Assembly (NCBI GenBank): GCA_030706145.1
Contig: JAUZPB010000006.1
Span: 1 to 64,000, forward strand
Origin: Bacteroidota bacterium
GTDB lineage: Bacteria > Bacteroidota > Ignavibacteria > Ignavibacteriales > SURF-24
Length of the DNA stretch: 64,000 nucleotides
Direction: 5' to 3'
In this document: piece after piece, positions 28,186-37,692 of the stretch
Position numbering within the stretch: position 1 is the stretch's first letter
Layout of the letters: each line of letters begins with the position of its first letter
The notes under the pieces: generated by a model
Database searches by the model: none
The model's input: only the letters and a program-made list of their open reading frames with translations
Told to the model about the DNA's origin: nothing
Position numbers and translations under genes: made by a program

Positions 28186-29520
28186 ATGATGCATAAATTC
28201 ACTAAATGGAAATATGCCGGCAATTCTGTAAAAAAAAATATCGAAGATAATAATGAAATTCTGAATGATCCTGAAGAACTGGGAAAACGAATCGATGAGC
28301 TGAAAGAAGAATTAAAAGTGCCGACCCCTGGTTTCCTTCATCTCTCCAAAGGTGCCTTGTTAGTCAACCTTCTGGTGATTGTTATATCATTAATAATGGA
28401 TCTGTGTTTTCATAACCTCCTTTCTTTTAGTCCAATTAATGAATCTATTGACAGATCAGGCTCACCTTCAAAGGTTGCAGCCCCTGAATTCTTTATTCCT
28501 GAGGATCTGCATAAAAATAATAAAATAGTATATAACAAGACCTTAGATAGACTGGAACTTAATGAGCGCCTGCAAAATAGCGAAAAGGATCTGCTCGTTA
28601 AACTTAATCAGCCCTATCAAAAAGAAATTGAGAAACTCTGGAGCCGCTCCCACCCATTTGGCGATATCGATTTTAATCCTGCCAACGGGATTCTGATACC
28701 AATTCCTATCTTAGCCTATCTGATCTTTCTTGCTGTTGCCTTCAGGTGCTATCTGGTTATGGAAAATGAGTACAGACTTAACCGCATACCTGATCCGGAT
28801 GCACTCGAGGAAATTGAAGGCTCATATAATAACTTGATAGATATAATAGGCTTTGGAACTCCTCTTCTGGGAGCGGCGATTCTTCTTTTAAGCGTGCTTG
28901 TTGGATCCTGGCTATTTGTTAACTTCTCTGTTCCTTTCGAAATAAAAGCTATTATGGTACTTGTACTTTCAAAATCTTTTACAATGGTTACAGATAAAGT
29001 AACAGATGAATATAGAACCAGGATTTATAAAAAGATAAAAATAAAAGAACTTGAAGACGCACTGAAAGAACTTAGGGAAAATCTTCACAAAAATATTGCA
29101 GTTGAACGTGAAAAAGAAATTATTAAAAGGGAGCAGGAAAGACGTGCTTTCGAAGAAGAACAGATGATGCTTTTAAGAACTGCCATGCTTGCAAATCTTA
29201 ATTATGACCCTGCAATACTGGATAGTTTTGAAAGAGCTATTAAAAACAACGCCCTCTTTACTGATCAGATATCCTCTAACCTAAAACAAATTGCTGAGAT
29301 TAGCAGCCATCTGGAAAAAGCAGGTAAAATAACTCAGAATTTTTTGCTGGATCTAAGACCTTTTTATGAACTGACTAATACTCTTATTAGCGGATTAAAA
29401 GATCAGGAAGTACAAAAATCATTACAGAGACTTACTAGCTTTGCTAAATCACTTTCACCCGAGATGACAAAAAGAAAAACAAATCAATTTGTCGGCGATT
29501 CAATGTTCTCTGGAGAGTAG
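28186..29520 (+). CDS. polytopic membrane protein with coiled coil, cassette gene 1
   Basis: This 444-residue protein has about four membrane segments: 57-79, 168-188, 218-245 and 251-268. An ~85-residue loop separates the first two. After the last span come a charged coiled coil (about 281-330, KELEDALKELRENL) and a helical tail. The third and fourth spans (FGTPLLGAAILLLSVLVG, then KAIMVLVLSKSFTMVTDKVTDEY) loosely resemble the conserved TM pair of ExbB/TolQ/MotA proteins; this is a weak impression, not an assignment. The stop codon is directly followed by the ATG of the next gene, so the two are coupled. Confidence 0.7.
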   Translation: MMHKFTKWKYAGNSVKKNIEDNNEILNDPEELGKRIDELKEELKVPTPGFLHLSKGALLVNLLVIVISLIMDLCFHNLLSFSPINESIDRSGSPSKVAAPEFFIPEDLHKNNKIVYNKTLDRLELNERLQNSEKDLLVKLNQPYQKEIEKLWSRSHPFGDIDFNPANGILIPIPILAYLIFLAVAFRCYLVMENEYRLNRIPDPDALEEIEGSYNNLIDIIGFGTPLLGAAILLLSVLVGSWLFVNFSVPFEIKAIMVLVLSKSFTMVTDKVTDEYRTRIYKKIKIKELEDALKELRENLHKNIAVEREKEIIKREQERRAFEEEQMMLLRTAMLANLNYDPAILDSFERAIKNNALFTDQISSNLKQIAEISSHLEKAGKITQNFLLDLRPFYELTNTLISGLKDQEVQKSLQRLTSFAKSLSPEMTKRKTNQFVGDSMFSGE

Positions 29521-30543
29521 ATGACTAAGAAATTAGAAAAAGATACAAAATTTATTCTCTACCAGGTCCTCTACATTATCATTATATCAGTAATGGTATA
29601 TAAAGGTGCAGAATTGAACCTGAGAAAAGTTACTGAATCAGATGCCTCCGAGATTGTTCCACGCTCTGATGTTGAAAAAGTTATTCTTGAAAGGGATAGG
29701 ATAAAGGATTCAATTAAAGTACTTATTGAAAAGGCAATTTTTCTTGCAAGCGATGAACAGGTCGCAAAGATAGCCGATATATTAAAAATTCAACAGATAC
29801 CTGTACTTAAAAAAGAACTGCTGGATAAGGAAACTGAACTTGCAGCAATCAGACAAAAAATCACATTAAATGCAGGCGCTATTGAGGGTCCGGCTAAAAG
29901 CTCATTTAATCCTTTTCGCTCTAAACTCTTCTTCGAAAATATGCTGATCTATCAGATGGCAAAAAATAATATCAAAAATCCATCTGATAGCATTTCTATA
30001 AAACTTGTCGATTTTGACAACCCATCTAAAGTAATATCTGAGATCCCGCCAAATGCAGAGACTGAAATTATGATTCATCATGAATCTAAAATACTGGCCA
30101 CCTATTTGGGTTACAAAGATACAATAACTACTATGCCTCTGCCTTCAATCGATGGAAAACAAACCTTTGTTCTTGATACAAGAACTCTTATTCAAACTAT
30201 AGGTAAGAAAAGCATAATGGAGTTTAGATACACTTATCCAAAGGTTAAGCAGCTCAAATTCAAAGTTTGGACAGATCCAAAGTATCAGGATAAATGGGAT
30301 TATGTGGCCGATACTGCGATTTTTTCAGGAGTAAATGAAGTAACTCTGAAGATCTCACTAAAAGAAGGATTATTGAACTCTGAAAACGGATTCAAATATT
30401 TTAGCCAGAAATTTGAAGAGGACTATTTTAGCGATGAGAAGAACCGCTATTTTATTAATGTCCATATTGGATGTGAAGATGTTATCTCTGGTCAAGAAGC
30501 CAAATCCTTCAGTGTTCCTTTTTATTTTAAATCTTTTAATTAG
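29521..30543 (+). CDS. single-span periplasmic protein, cassette gene 2
   Basis: This 340-residue protein has one N-terminal membrane span (about 11-27, FILYQVLYIIIISVMVY), a coiled-coil stretch (about 50-120: VEKVILERDRIKDSIKVLIE, then ELLDKETELAAIRQKI) and a beta-rich domain to the end. A single anchor, stalk and globular periplasmic domain is the topology of partner proteins such as GldM, TolR or MotB, but I see no signature of those families. Its ATG follows the previous stop with no gap. The next gene begins 12 bases later. Confidence 0.7.
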   Translation: MTKKLEKDTKFILYQVLYIIIISVMVYKGAELNLRKVTESDASEIVPRSDVEKVILERDRIKDSIKVLIEKAIFLASDEQVAKIADILKIQQIPVLKKELLDKETELAAIRQKITLNAGAIEGPAKSSFNPFRSKLFFENMLIYQMAKNNIKNPSDSISIKLVDFDNPSKVISEIPPNAETEIMIHHESKILATYLGYKDTITTMPLPSIDGKQTFVLDTRTLIQTIGKKSIMEFRYTYPKVKQLKFKVWTDPKYQDKWDYVADTAIFSGVNEVTLKISLKEGLLNSENGFKYFSQKFEEDYFSDEKNRYFINVHIGCEDVISGQEAKSFSVPFYFKSFN

Positions 30544-30555
30544 ACAGAGGACAAA

Positions 30556-31716
30556 ATGAAATTCACGATTATCTTTCTGCTTGCATTCATCTTATGCCCC
30601 TATTTATTTGCGCAGGAACTGGAGCAGTCAAAATGGTATTCTATTAACCTGGGATATGTCGACAATGACTCCTGTATCTATAAATTGCAGAACGAGGCAG
30701 GAATAATTCCGGTTGACCCAAAGGCTTATGTTGAAATTGATGTCAGGGATCAATCCAAGGAAATTGTAAGAATTCTAGGAAGAACTTATCCTCTTGTAAG
30801 TTTCTCCCCAAAACTGCAGACCTCTATTCGCAAGCTGCCCGAATATGCAAAACAACCCCTGGATTTTTATGTTACTTATACTTCTATTTTTACTAACGTA
30901 ATAAAAAAGATAAAATTGAGAGATGTTATTAGCGAACCTAAAAATGACCAGAATACTCAGTTCCCGCTCAGGAATTTTGTTAATTCTTACTTTACACTTT
31001 TTGGCGGAGAAAGACTTGGAATTCCTTTGCAGATTGAAAATGGTATCGGAATTTCTTTTGGAATAGGTTCTCCTTATTCCGGAGCTCTGGAGACTAATCA
31101 CTACGAGGTGAATTTTCATGTCCTTGGCGGATCAGTAGGACTTTTTAATTCTTTCGGCGATATTACAGATTTTACAAAAAGTAACAACCATAATAATATA
31201 TATACTACGCTTGGTTTTCAGGCAAACTATATTTTCCCTCTATCAAATATTCTGGAATTCCAATATCAGAGAGTCATAAATGAATTATCCCAGTCATATA
31301 AAAATTCTATAATCGAAAAAACGGTTATGGTAAATTCCGATGGCAGTAAATTTCAGCCAAAGTTTATTACAGGTGAATATGTAAACTTTGAAATCCGCTA
31401 TCCCATTCAGCTCTTTAATTCGCAAAGGGGTAAGGTATATATTGCTAGATATCAAAGGGAGATGTTTCTGGGTTTCAAGTTCTACGAGATGACCCTTGCA
31501 AATAACATTTTCGATTTCAGAGTAGACTATATGTTTAGCAGCACCGAACGTAATACGCAGATAAACACTGATCTTCTGGTCTCTAAGATTTTTTCCGGAT
31601 TTGGAAGCAGAAATTTCGCATTCGGCCCTTCATTAAGTTTTTCAAAGATAAAGGATAATAGGTTCGGTTTGCTTAAAGCATTTTTAAACTTAAGGGTTAA
31701 ACTTTCAGATATCTGA
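30556..31716 (+). CDS. probable outer-membrane beta-barrel protein, cassette gene 3
   Basis: The 386-residue product has a signal peptide (about 1-19, ending LFAQ). The C-terminal ~230 residues alternate hydrophobic and polar residues in strands rich in Gly and aromatics (IGISFGIGSPYSG, LGFQANYIFPLS, FEIRYPIQLF, MFLGFKFYEMTL, FAFGPSLSFS), ending LNLRVKLSDI, as expected of an outer-membrane barrel. The N-terminal part is a soluble periplasmic domain. With the two upstream genes it could form a trans-envelope assembly. Family not recognised. Confidence 0.68.
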   Translation: MKFTIIFLLAFILCPYLFAQELEQSKWYSINLGYVDNDSCIYKLQNEAGIIPVDPKAYVEIDVRDQSKEIVRILGRTYPLVSFSPKLQTSIRKLPEYAKQPLDFYVTYTSIFTNVIKKIKLRDVISEPKNDQNTQFPLRNFVNSYFTLFGGERLGIPLQIENGIGISFGIGSPYSGALETNHYEVNFHVLGGSVGLFNSFGDITDFTKSNNHNNIYTTLGFQANYIFPLSNILEFQYQRVINELSQSYKNSIIEKTVMVNSDGSKFQPKFITGEYVNFEIRYPIQLFNSQRGKVYIARYQREMFLGFKFYEMTLANNIFDFRVDYMFSSTERNTQINTDLLVSKIFSGFGSRNFAFGPSLSFSKIKDNRFGLLKAFLNLRVKLSDI

Positions 31717-31842
31717 TTTGTCTTTAGCCCTTTATGCTAATTTGAACTAATTAGAAAAAAGCGTATTTTTCACCTTCGCTTCGTAAACTATTTGTTTTTA
31801 AGAAGATACCTACTAAAAGTTCGGGAAAAAATAAGGAAACCA

Positions 31843-32733
31843 ATGGCCTATTCAGGTGAATTAAGTGCTTTAGTGACTGCTATATTATGGTCTTTTACTT
31901 CATTGTGTTTTTCAGAAGCTTCTGTAAGGGTGGGGTCCCTTCAGGTAAATGTAACACGACTCTTGATAGCTGCCTTATTTTTAATCTTAACTATCCTTTT
32001 AATGGGATTTCCTGTTAACCTTTCTTCTTCACAGCTTATTAATCTGTCGCTTTCAGGACTTATTGGACTTATCTTCGGAGATACATTTTTATTCCGCGCT
32101 TATCAGAATATTGGTGCAAGGCTGAGCCAGCTTTTAATGGCCGCTGCTCCTGCTATGACTGCCATTTTGGCTTTCTTCTGGCTAGGCGAGGTCTTCTCCA
32201 TCTGGGGAATTATTGGTATGATTGTAACTCTTGTTGGCATTGCAATGGTTGTTATGGAGAAAAACGAAGTCCCTTCTTCAAAATACAAGATAAGTAAAAG
32301 CGGAATCTTTTATGGATTCCTTGGCGCTTTAGGACAAGCTGCAGGTCTTATTTTTGCAAAAAAGGCATTTGCAGAAGGTGATATAAACGGGTTTGTCGCT
32401 ACATTTATTAGAATATTTGCTTCTATTATTGTAATACTTCCTGCTGGAATTATTATTAAACGCTACAAAAATCCTTTCCGCATTTTTTCGAAAGATAAAA
32501 AGGCTCTGGGCTTTACTACCGCTGGATCAATACTCGGCCCTTACCTTGGAATTACTTTCAGCCTTATTGCTGTTGCAAATACAAAGGTTGGAATAGCAGC
32601 TACTATTATGGCTACTTCTCCTATTATTATGCTTCCTATGATAAAGTATTTCTATAAGGAAAAACTTTCCTGGAGATCTATTACAGGGGCATTTGTTGCA
32701 GTTGCGGGCGTTGCAATTCTTTTCTTGCGCTAG
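31843..32733 (+). CDS. DMT-superfamily (EamA) transporter
   Basis: This 296-residue protein has ten predicted membrane helices in two EamA repeats (LSALVTAILWSFTSLCFSEA, then GIFYGFLGALGQAAGLIFAK). The GDTFLFRAYQNIGARLSQLL segment and the LGPYLGITFSLIAVANTKVG segment are typical of drug/metabolite transporters. I start it at ATG 31843, preceded by AAGGA; the longer frame from 31792 adds a charged stretch that blocks the first helix. The exported solute is unknown. Confidence 0.88.
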   Translation: MAYSGELSALVTAILWSFTSLCFSEASVRVGSLQVNVTRLLIAALFLILTILLMGFPVNLSSSQLINLSLSGLIGLIFGDTFLFRAYQNIGARLSQLLMAAAPAMTAILAFFWLGEVFSIWGIIGMIVTLVGIAMVVMEKNEVPSSKYKISKSGIFYGFLGALGQAAGLIFAKKAFAEGDINGFVATFIRIFASIIVILPAGIIIKRYKNPFRIFSKDKKALGFTTAGSILGPYLGITFSLIAVANTKVGIAATIMATSPIIMLPMIKYFYKEKLSWRSITGAFVAVAGVAILFLR

Positions 32734-32792
32734 TTAATCACGTTAGTTAATCAAATGCCTCTGTAAAATTTGTCACCTGAATATTCTTATTT

Positions 32793-34088
32793 TTATTGGA
32801 CTAATGCAGCATCGCTGTAATTAATCCTGAACTTCTTTAGGTCAGCTAAGTGCTTTCTTGGCCTGCTTAGTTCGTAGTTATAAATAACTTTCCCCAGGTT
32901 TGCAAGGAAAGGATAACCTATCTTATCATATTCATACTTGTCATCATTAAATATCTGATCTTCATTTACGTAAATTACGGCAGTTAGCATAAACTCTATG
33001 TTTTTGTCCAGATCTACTACATAAGCATTATCTATCATAAAACCGTAGGCAAGACCTATCTTGTTGAATATTCTGATGTTTCTTGGAATTGTGTCTTTGC
33101 TGTCTCCAAACATTAAGAACTTGCAGTAACTATCATATTCTTCCTTTGGATCATAATGCGGATACTGGCTTTCTCTTGGGAGCATCGACATATAGCGATA
33201 TAGAAATTCGTAATCATCTTTTCTAAGATTGAATCTTTGCGCCTTTGGAACATATTCCGGAAAGATAATAGATTTTAATATACCCTGAAGTGACTCAACT
33301 GAAATATAGTTGCTCTTGTTGAAATTCTTGGGCTCTTTTATAAGGCTGTCACCTGAATAGTAGCCAATCCCTTTTATAGCAGATGGAAGATCGTTTTTAT
33401 ATTCCTCAGTGTTGACCTGTTCAGGCTGAGAATAAATTGTCTTTCCATCTTTATTATAAAATGTAATTGGGTTAGTGTGACGGTTCTCTTCCTGGCTTAA
33501 TGCAATGGAAACTCTATGAAACAGTCTTAAATCCTTAAAACCTCTTCTCCATAACTGCTCGTTTAAGTATTTCTGTCCAAGAAACTCATATGTCCTGTTA
33601 AAAGCGTCGTTATCGCTTACAAGAAATATCTTCCTTATATACTGAGCTATCGAGGGAAGGCCATTCTGAGATGACTTGTCACTGTCGACTTTTGTCTGTC
33701 CTGAAAATGAACTGTCAATTCGTAAAGAAGTGTATTTGTTGAGTCCTTTAATGTGCAGCTCGTTTAATTTCTGGAGTGAAAGCACAGCTCCTGCAATTTT
33801 TACAGAGCTTGCCGGATAAAAGTATTTCTTAGGGTCAACATGGTACTTATATGAAGTAAATGATGGCCTGTTGTGCTTATCCCTGTTTATCTGAGTATAT
33901 AATATCTGAATTTCATATTTGTCCGGATTTGCTGCTACTTCAGGAAACTTATCTTTGTTATTCCTTATTAAATTGTCCAGAAAGTTATCACTTCCTGAAG
34001 CATTTCTACCGTCCTGTGCAGCTATACTTATTGTTAGCAATAATAAAAATAAAAAAGCTAAAGCTAAATGATGTGTCCGCTTTTCCAT
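32793..34088 (-). CDS. secreted class A beta-lactamase-like serine hydrolase
   Basis: This 431-residue protein has a signal peptide (about 1-24) and the serine beta-lactamase/PBP fold motifs: S-x-x-K as S94-S-V-K97 in YPASSVKIAG, SDN at 158-160 in LVSDNDAFN, and a KIG triad (KTG-like) in NKIGLAYGFMID. It is longer than classical class A enzymes (~290) because of insertions, and resembles class A-related serine hydrolases of Bacteroidota/Ignavibacteria. It may act on cell wall peptides; lactam hydrolysis cannot be deduced. Confidence 0.8.
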   Translation of the reverse strand: MEKRTHHLALAFLFLLLLTISIAAQDGRNASGSDNFLDNLIRNNKDKFPEVAANPDKYEIQILYTQINRDKHNRPSFTSYKYHVDPKKYFYPASSVKIAGAVLSLQKLNELHIKGLNKYTSLRIDSSFSGQTKVDSDKSSQNGLPSIAQYIRKIFLVSDNDAFNRTYEFLGQKYLNEQLWRRGFKDLRLFHRVSIALSQEENRHTNPITFYNKDGKTIYSQPEQVNTEEYKNDLPSAIKGIGYYSGDSLIKEPKNFNKSNYISVESLQGILKSIIFPEYVPKAQRFNLRKDDYEFLYRYMSMLPRESQYPHYDPKEEYDSYCKFLMFGDSKDTIPRNIRIFNKIGLAYGFMIDNAYVVDLDKNIEFMLTAVIYVNEDQIFNDDKYEYDKIGYPFLANLGKVIYNYELSRPRKHLADLKKFRINYSDAALVQ

Positions 34089-34189
34089 AAATAGTTTGAT
34101 AATTTATTGAGTAAAATATTTGGCGGTAAAATAATACCAGCCCAAATACAATCCAAGTAAATACTCAAAATATGGATGACATTTAAATT

Positions 34190-34705
34190 CTACTCTAGCT
34201 CCTTTGCTATCTTATTATAGGTCTGAAGATCACTTGAACTAAAACAAACAAAAATTACCTTCTCTATTGTTGTATTAAGCCTTAAGAACTCCTTTACCTC
34301 TGAAATTGCAATTCTTGTGGCCCTGTCAATTGGGAAACCATAAATGCCTGTACTGATGGCAGGGAAGGCAATGGTCTTTAAGTTATTTGCTATTGCAAGC
34401 TTTAAAGAGTTTCTGTAACAGCTTCTAAGAAGTTCGTCTTCCTCGTAATTTCCTCCTCGCCAGACCGGTCCAACCGTATGTATAACATGCCTGGCAGGTA
34501 ATCTATATCCACCGGTGATTTTTGCCTCTCCGGTCTCACACCCTCCTAATGTCCTGCACTCATCTACTAACCCTTTCCCAGCAGCTCTGTGTATCGCTCC
34601 ATCTACTCCCCCTCCACCTAATAGACTTGGATTAGCAGCATTTACAATGGCATCTGCTTCAAGTTTTGTTATATCTCCCTGTAAGATCTGTATCTTTTCT
34701 GTCAT
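34190..34705 (-). CDS. macrodomain protein (O-acetyl-ADP-ribose deacetylase type)
   Basis: The 171-residue protein is a full YmdB-type macrodomain: [20 protein letters not shown], the [17 protein letters not shown]-ribose loop, [15 protein letters not shown] and the [12 protein letters not shown] substrate loop. Such proteins remove acetyl from O-acetyl-ADP-ribose or ADP-ribose from proteins. I use ATG 34705, preceded by GAGGAAG, rather than 34747, because the product then begins at the conserved first strand. It is a monocistronic minus-strand gene. Confidence 0.93.
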   Translation of the reverse strand: MTEKIQILQGDITKLEADAIVNAANPSLLGGGGVDGAIHRAAGKGLVDECRTLGGCETGEAKITGGYRLPARHVIHTVGPVWRGGNYEEDELLRSCYRNSLKLAIANNLKTIAFPAISTGIYGFPIDRATRIAISEVKEFLRLNTTIEKVIFVCFSSSDLQTYNKIAKELE

Positions 34706-35052
34706 TATTACTTCCTCTTTTGTCAGTTTGCTATTCTCAATCATCAAATTAAATTACCTAAAAATTTTATATGTGCAAAATATGTTAAAATATTCACCAG
34801 TTAGGCGTTGAAAAAATACACACAAAAAAGAGCGATTATGTAAGGAAAATCAAGTGTTGAAGTTTCTATCATTTAATACTGATGAATATATTTACAAGGC
34901 GGATTTTTGCCCTTAATTAATACAATAAGCTTTTGTGAGCGTAAGTCCCTTATAAATAACAACTTAGGAAAAGAGTAGGAGCTATGTCATGCTCTGGTAT
35001 GCAATTTGCATCATATGTTACAAACAAAAACAACAACAAAAGGATTAATATC
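34706..35052. other. divergent intergenic region before the redox operon
   Basis: These 347 bases lie between the macrodomain gene and the GcvH-like redox operon and must hold both promoters. A GG-N9-GC sequence at 34898-34910 looks like sigma-54 but the spacing is one base short. No terminator or RNA structure stands out. An in-frame ATG at 34984 could extend the next gene by 23 residues. Confidence 0.4.
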
Positions 35053-35709
35053 ATGGTCGCATTATTTGTTGTCTTCACATTTATAATTTTAATTGTGATT
35101 GACATTGTTGTACTAAAAGCACAAAAAAGGAAACATCCGGCATTTGCCGATGCTGCCAAAGCAGTTTTTAACAAGAATAGTCTTTCACTGCCCGAAAGGA
35201 TATTTGTCTCCAAGGGGCATACCTGGGCAGAACTGGTCCCCGGAGGCTTTGCTAGAGTCGGTGTCGATGAGTTCGTTCTTAAATCTCTTGGGAAAATATC
35301 TGTTAATTACATTGCAAAAGAACAGACTTTAGTTAAACAGGGAGAGGTTATATTCCAGGGTACTTCCGGTAAGGGGTCCTTTAGCTTCAGATCCCCTATC
35401 GATGGTGTTATTCAGGATGTAAATAGGAACCTTACAAATATTCAGGACCCATATAGAAACGACTGGGGAGTTATTATTTCTCCATCTAACTGGGCAGACA
35501 ATACAAAGTCACTAAAGAACGGTCAAGCTTTAGTCTCCTGGCTCAAAGATGAGTTCTCAAGGTTAAAGGACTTTCTTGCAGTTAATTCGATGAATACTGA
35601 GCTGGCTGGCGTAACGATGCACGATGGTGGTAATATTATGGAAGGTGCTGTCACTTATATGAAGGCTGAAGGCCTTAAGAATTTTGAAAATGAATTTCTA
35701 ACCTTTTAA
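35053..35709 (+). CDS. membrane-anchored GcvH-like (lipoyl-domain fold) protein
   Basis: This product has an N-terminal membrane span (MVALFVVFTFIILIVIDIVV) followed by a GcvH-fold domain: SKGHTWAELVPGGFARVGVDEF is the GcvH start, and LVKQGEVIFQ plus FRSPIDGVIQDVN match its core. The usual lipoylated Lys loop (E-S-V-K-A) is replaced by GKGSFSFRSP, so lipoylation is doubtful. I start at 35053 (AGGA 8 bases upstream, directly before the helix); 34984 is possible. It is the first gene of a five-gene run with HybA- and HybB-like proteins and a tetraheme cytochrome, pointing to electron transfer rather than glycine cleavage. Confidence 0.75.
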   Translation: MVALFVVFTFIILIVIDIVVLKAQKRKHPAFADAAKAVFNKNSLSLPERIFVSKGHTWAELVPGGFARVGVDEFVLKSLGKISVNYIAKEQTLVKQGEVIFQGTSGKGSFSFRSPIDGVIQDVNRNLTNIQDPYRNDWGVIISPSNWADNTKSLKNGQALVSWLKDEFSRLKDFLAVNSMNTELAGVTMHDGGNIMEGAVTYMKAEGLKNFENEFLTF

Positions 35710-35720
35710 CTGAGGAATCA

Positions 35721-36494
35721 ATGGTCAAACAAAAGGGTATTTTGTACGATTCAACTATGTGCGTTGGATGTGGAGAATGTTATTCGGCTTGTAAAAAACA
35801 GAACAAGCTTCCTGAGACTAATTCGGATTTCTTAAAAGACCACCTTTCTGCTAATACTTATACTGTCGTTGAACAGCATGGCGATCTCTATGCAAGAAAA
35901 ATGTGTATGCACTGCGCTGAGCCAACTTGCGCTTCGGTTTGCCCGGTAAAAGCTTTTGAAAAAACAAAAGAAGGCGCCGTTATTTATGACGCCGAAAAAT
36001 GTATTGGCTGTAGATATTGTATGCAGGCCTGCCCTCATCAGATACCTAGATACGAATGGAGCCAGGTTAGCCCACGGGTTCGCAAATGCGTCCTTTGCCA
36101 AAATAGAATTTCTAAAGGTTTGCCTACGGCTTGCTCTGAAGCTTGTCCTACGGGGGCTACTATTTGCGGCGATTTAGATGACCTTAAAATTGAAGCAAAG
36201 AAAAGGCTATCTGAAGGCTCTGATAAATATTACCAGCATATCTATGGACTCGATGAAGCCGGTGGAGGAAGTGTTTTAATATTAGCTTCTGTTCCTTTTG
36301 AAAAATTAGGCTACACTCCTAACCTGCCTAAACAACCTATGCCGCAGCTTACTAACCGTGTAATGGAAAAAATCCCTACGGTTGCTACTGTTGGCGGACT
36401 GTTCTTAGGCTCAATGTACTGGCTTACTAAAAGAAAAAATGAAATAGCCAGAGAAGAAAAAGAAGCAAAATTCAAGAGGAATGAAGTAAAATGA
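35721..36494 (+). CDS. HybA-like ferredoxin with four [4Fe-4S] motifs
   Basis: This 257-residue electron-transfer subunit has four Cys clusters: CVGCGECYSACKKQ (15-28), CMHCAEPTCASVCPV, CIGCRYCMQACPHQIPRYEW and CVLCQN with a later CSEACP. This is the pattern of DmsB/HybA/NrfC-type proteins. A C-terminal membrane anchor (about 210-232) resembles HybA. It overlaps the next gene by 4 bases (ATGA), so the Fe-S subunit and the NrfD-like quinone-reactive subunit are coupled. No catalytic (hydrogenase or molybdoenzyme) subunit is nearby. No Tat signal is seen. Confidence 0.88.
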   Translation: MVKQKGILYDSTMCVGCGECYSACKKQNKLPETNSDFLKDHLSANTYTVVEQHGDLYARKMCMHCAEPTCASVCPVKAFEKTKEGAVIYDAEKCIGCRYCMQACPHQIPRYEWSQVSPRVRKCVLCQNRISKGLPTACSEACPTGATICGDLDDLKIEAKKRLSEGSDKYYQHIYGLDEAGGGSVLILASVPFEKLGYTPNLPKQPMPQLTNRVMEKIPTVATVGGLFLGSMYWLTKRKNEIAREEKEAKFKRNEVK

Positions 36495-37660
36495 AAAATT
36501 CGAATGCATCTAAATTGTCGTTCTGGAAGATTGTTGCTGCTGTTATTATGATCTGTGGACTGTATTCCAGCTATATAAGGTTTACTAAGGGACTTGGCGC
36601 CTCAACTCATCTAAGTGATTCTATACCATGGGGACTATGGATCGGCTTCGACTTTCTTGGAGTCGGACTTGCCGCTGCTGGCTTTACAATTGCTGTTATG
36701 GTACACGTTTTTAACATTCATAAGTTTGAACCCATTGTTAGACCTGCTATTCTTACAGCTTATATAGGCTACACACTCGTGGTTCTGCTTCTTATTATTG
36801 ACCTTGGAAGACCTCAGAACTTCTGGCACCCTCTCGTCATGTGGAACCTTCATTCGGTCATGTTTGAGATAACATGGTGCGTTATTTGTTACAGCGCTAT
36901 ACTTACTCTGGAGTTTGCTCCTGTTGTTCTTGAAAAATATAATCTGACAGCTCCTATTAAAATTCTTAGGAAAATTTCCATTCCTGTAGTAATTTTGGGA
37001 GTAATTTTTTCAACATTGCATCAGTCATCTTTTGGTTCTCTTTATTTGATTGTGCCAGGCAGATTATATCCTCTATGGTATTCCACACTTTTACCGGTGA
37101 ACTTTTATATATCATGTATAGCTGCCGGTCTTTCGATGATTATTTTTGAATCCTATTTAAACGCAAGAGCTTTTAATCTTGGCCTGAGACTGGACATACT
37201 TTCCGGCCTGGCAAAGATCGTTCTTTATGTCCTTATAATAGGTTTTCTGGTAAGAATAACCGACATGATTATTACAGGAAAAACCCCTTTCCTTTTCTTG
37301 CCTCGTACTGAAACCTATATGTTCTATGCCGAGGTTATTGTCGGGACTTTTATTCCTGTCTACCTGCTTAGTCAGGCAAAGTATAGAAAAAGCAGAATGT
37401 GGCTCTATGTGATTTCGATATTTACTTTATCGGGATTCGTTCTTAACAGGATCAATGTCGCAGTTACAGGACTCGTTGCATCTAGCAAAACTAGCTATTT
37501 CCCCTCGTTTGATGAAATAAGTATTACAATGATGCTCGTTGTTCTTGGCATGTGGGCTTTCAAATTGGTCTCAACAAAGTTCCCTGTCTTTGTTGAACTT
37601 GAAAATCTAAAGGAAGAAAAACTTCCCGAAGATAGCAGGGAAATGATCTTAAGTGAGTAA
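36491..37660 (+). CDS. NrfD/HybB-family quinone-reactive membrane protein
   Basis: The 389-residue protein has about ten membrane helices, with landmarks of the HybB/NrfD family: SIPWGLWIGFDFLGVGLAAAGF near the N-terminus, IDLGRPQNFWHPLVMWNLHSVMFEITWC in the middle and HQSSFGSLYLIVPG. In known complexes such proteins exchange electrons and protons with the quinone pool. It forms a membrane module with the upstream HybA-like Fe-S protein. No pumping role can be deduced. It ends 32 bases before the second GcvH-like gene. Confidence 0.9.
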   Translation: MKNSNASKLSFWKIVAAVIMICGLYSSYIRFTKGLGASTHLSDSIPWGLWIGFDFLGVGLAAAGFTIAVMVHVFNIHKFEPIVRPAILTAYIGYTLVVLLLIIDLGRPQNFWHPLVMWNLHSVMFEITWCVICYSAILTLEFAPVVLEKYNLTAPIKILRKISIPVVILGVIFSTLHQSSFGSLYLIVPGRLYPLWYSTLLPVNFYISCIAAGLSMIIFESYLNARAFNLGLRLDILSGLAKIVLYVLIIGFLVRITDMIITGKTPFLFLPRTETYMFYAEVIVGTFIPVYLLSQAKYRKSRMWLYVISIFTLSGFVLNRINVAVTGLVASSKTSYFPSFDEISITMMLVVLGMWAFKLVSTKFPVFVELENLKEEKLPEDSREMILSE

Positions 37661-37692
37661 TCTTTTATTTCCTAAAAAAACATGTGATTACT

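Noticed and set aside
28186..31716. Naming the cassette GldL/GldM or ExbB/ExbD
   Set aside because: Topology is suggestive but conserved charged residues and motifs of those families are not visible, so it is left unnamed.
34897..34910. Sigma-54-like sequence (AGGCGGATTTTTGC) before the GcvH-like operon
   Set aside because: The GG to GC distance is 9 rather than the strictly required 10 bases.
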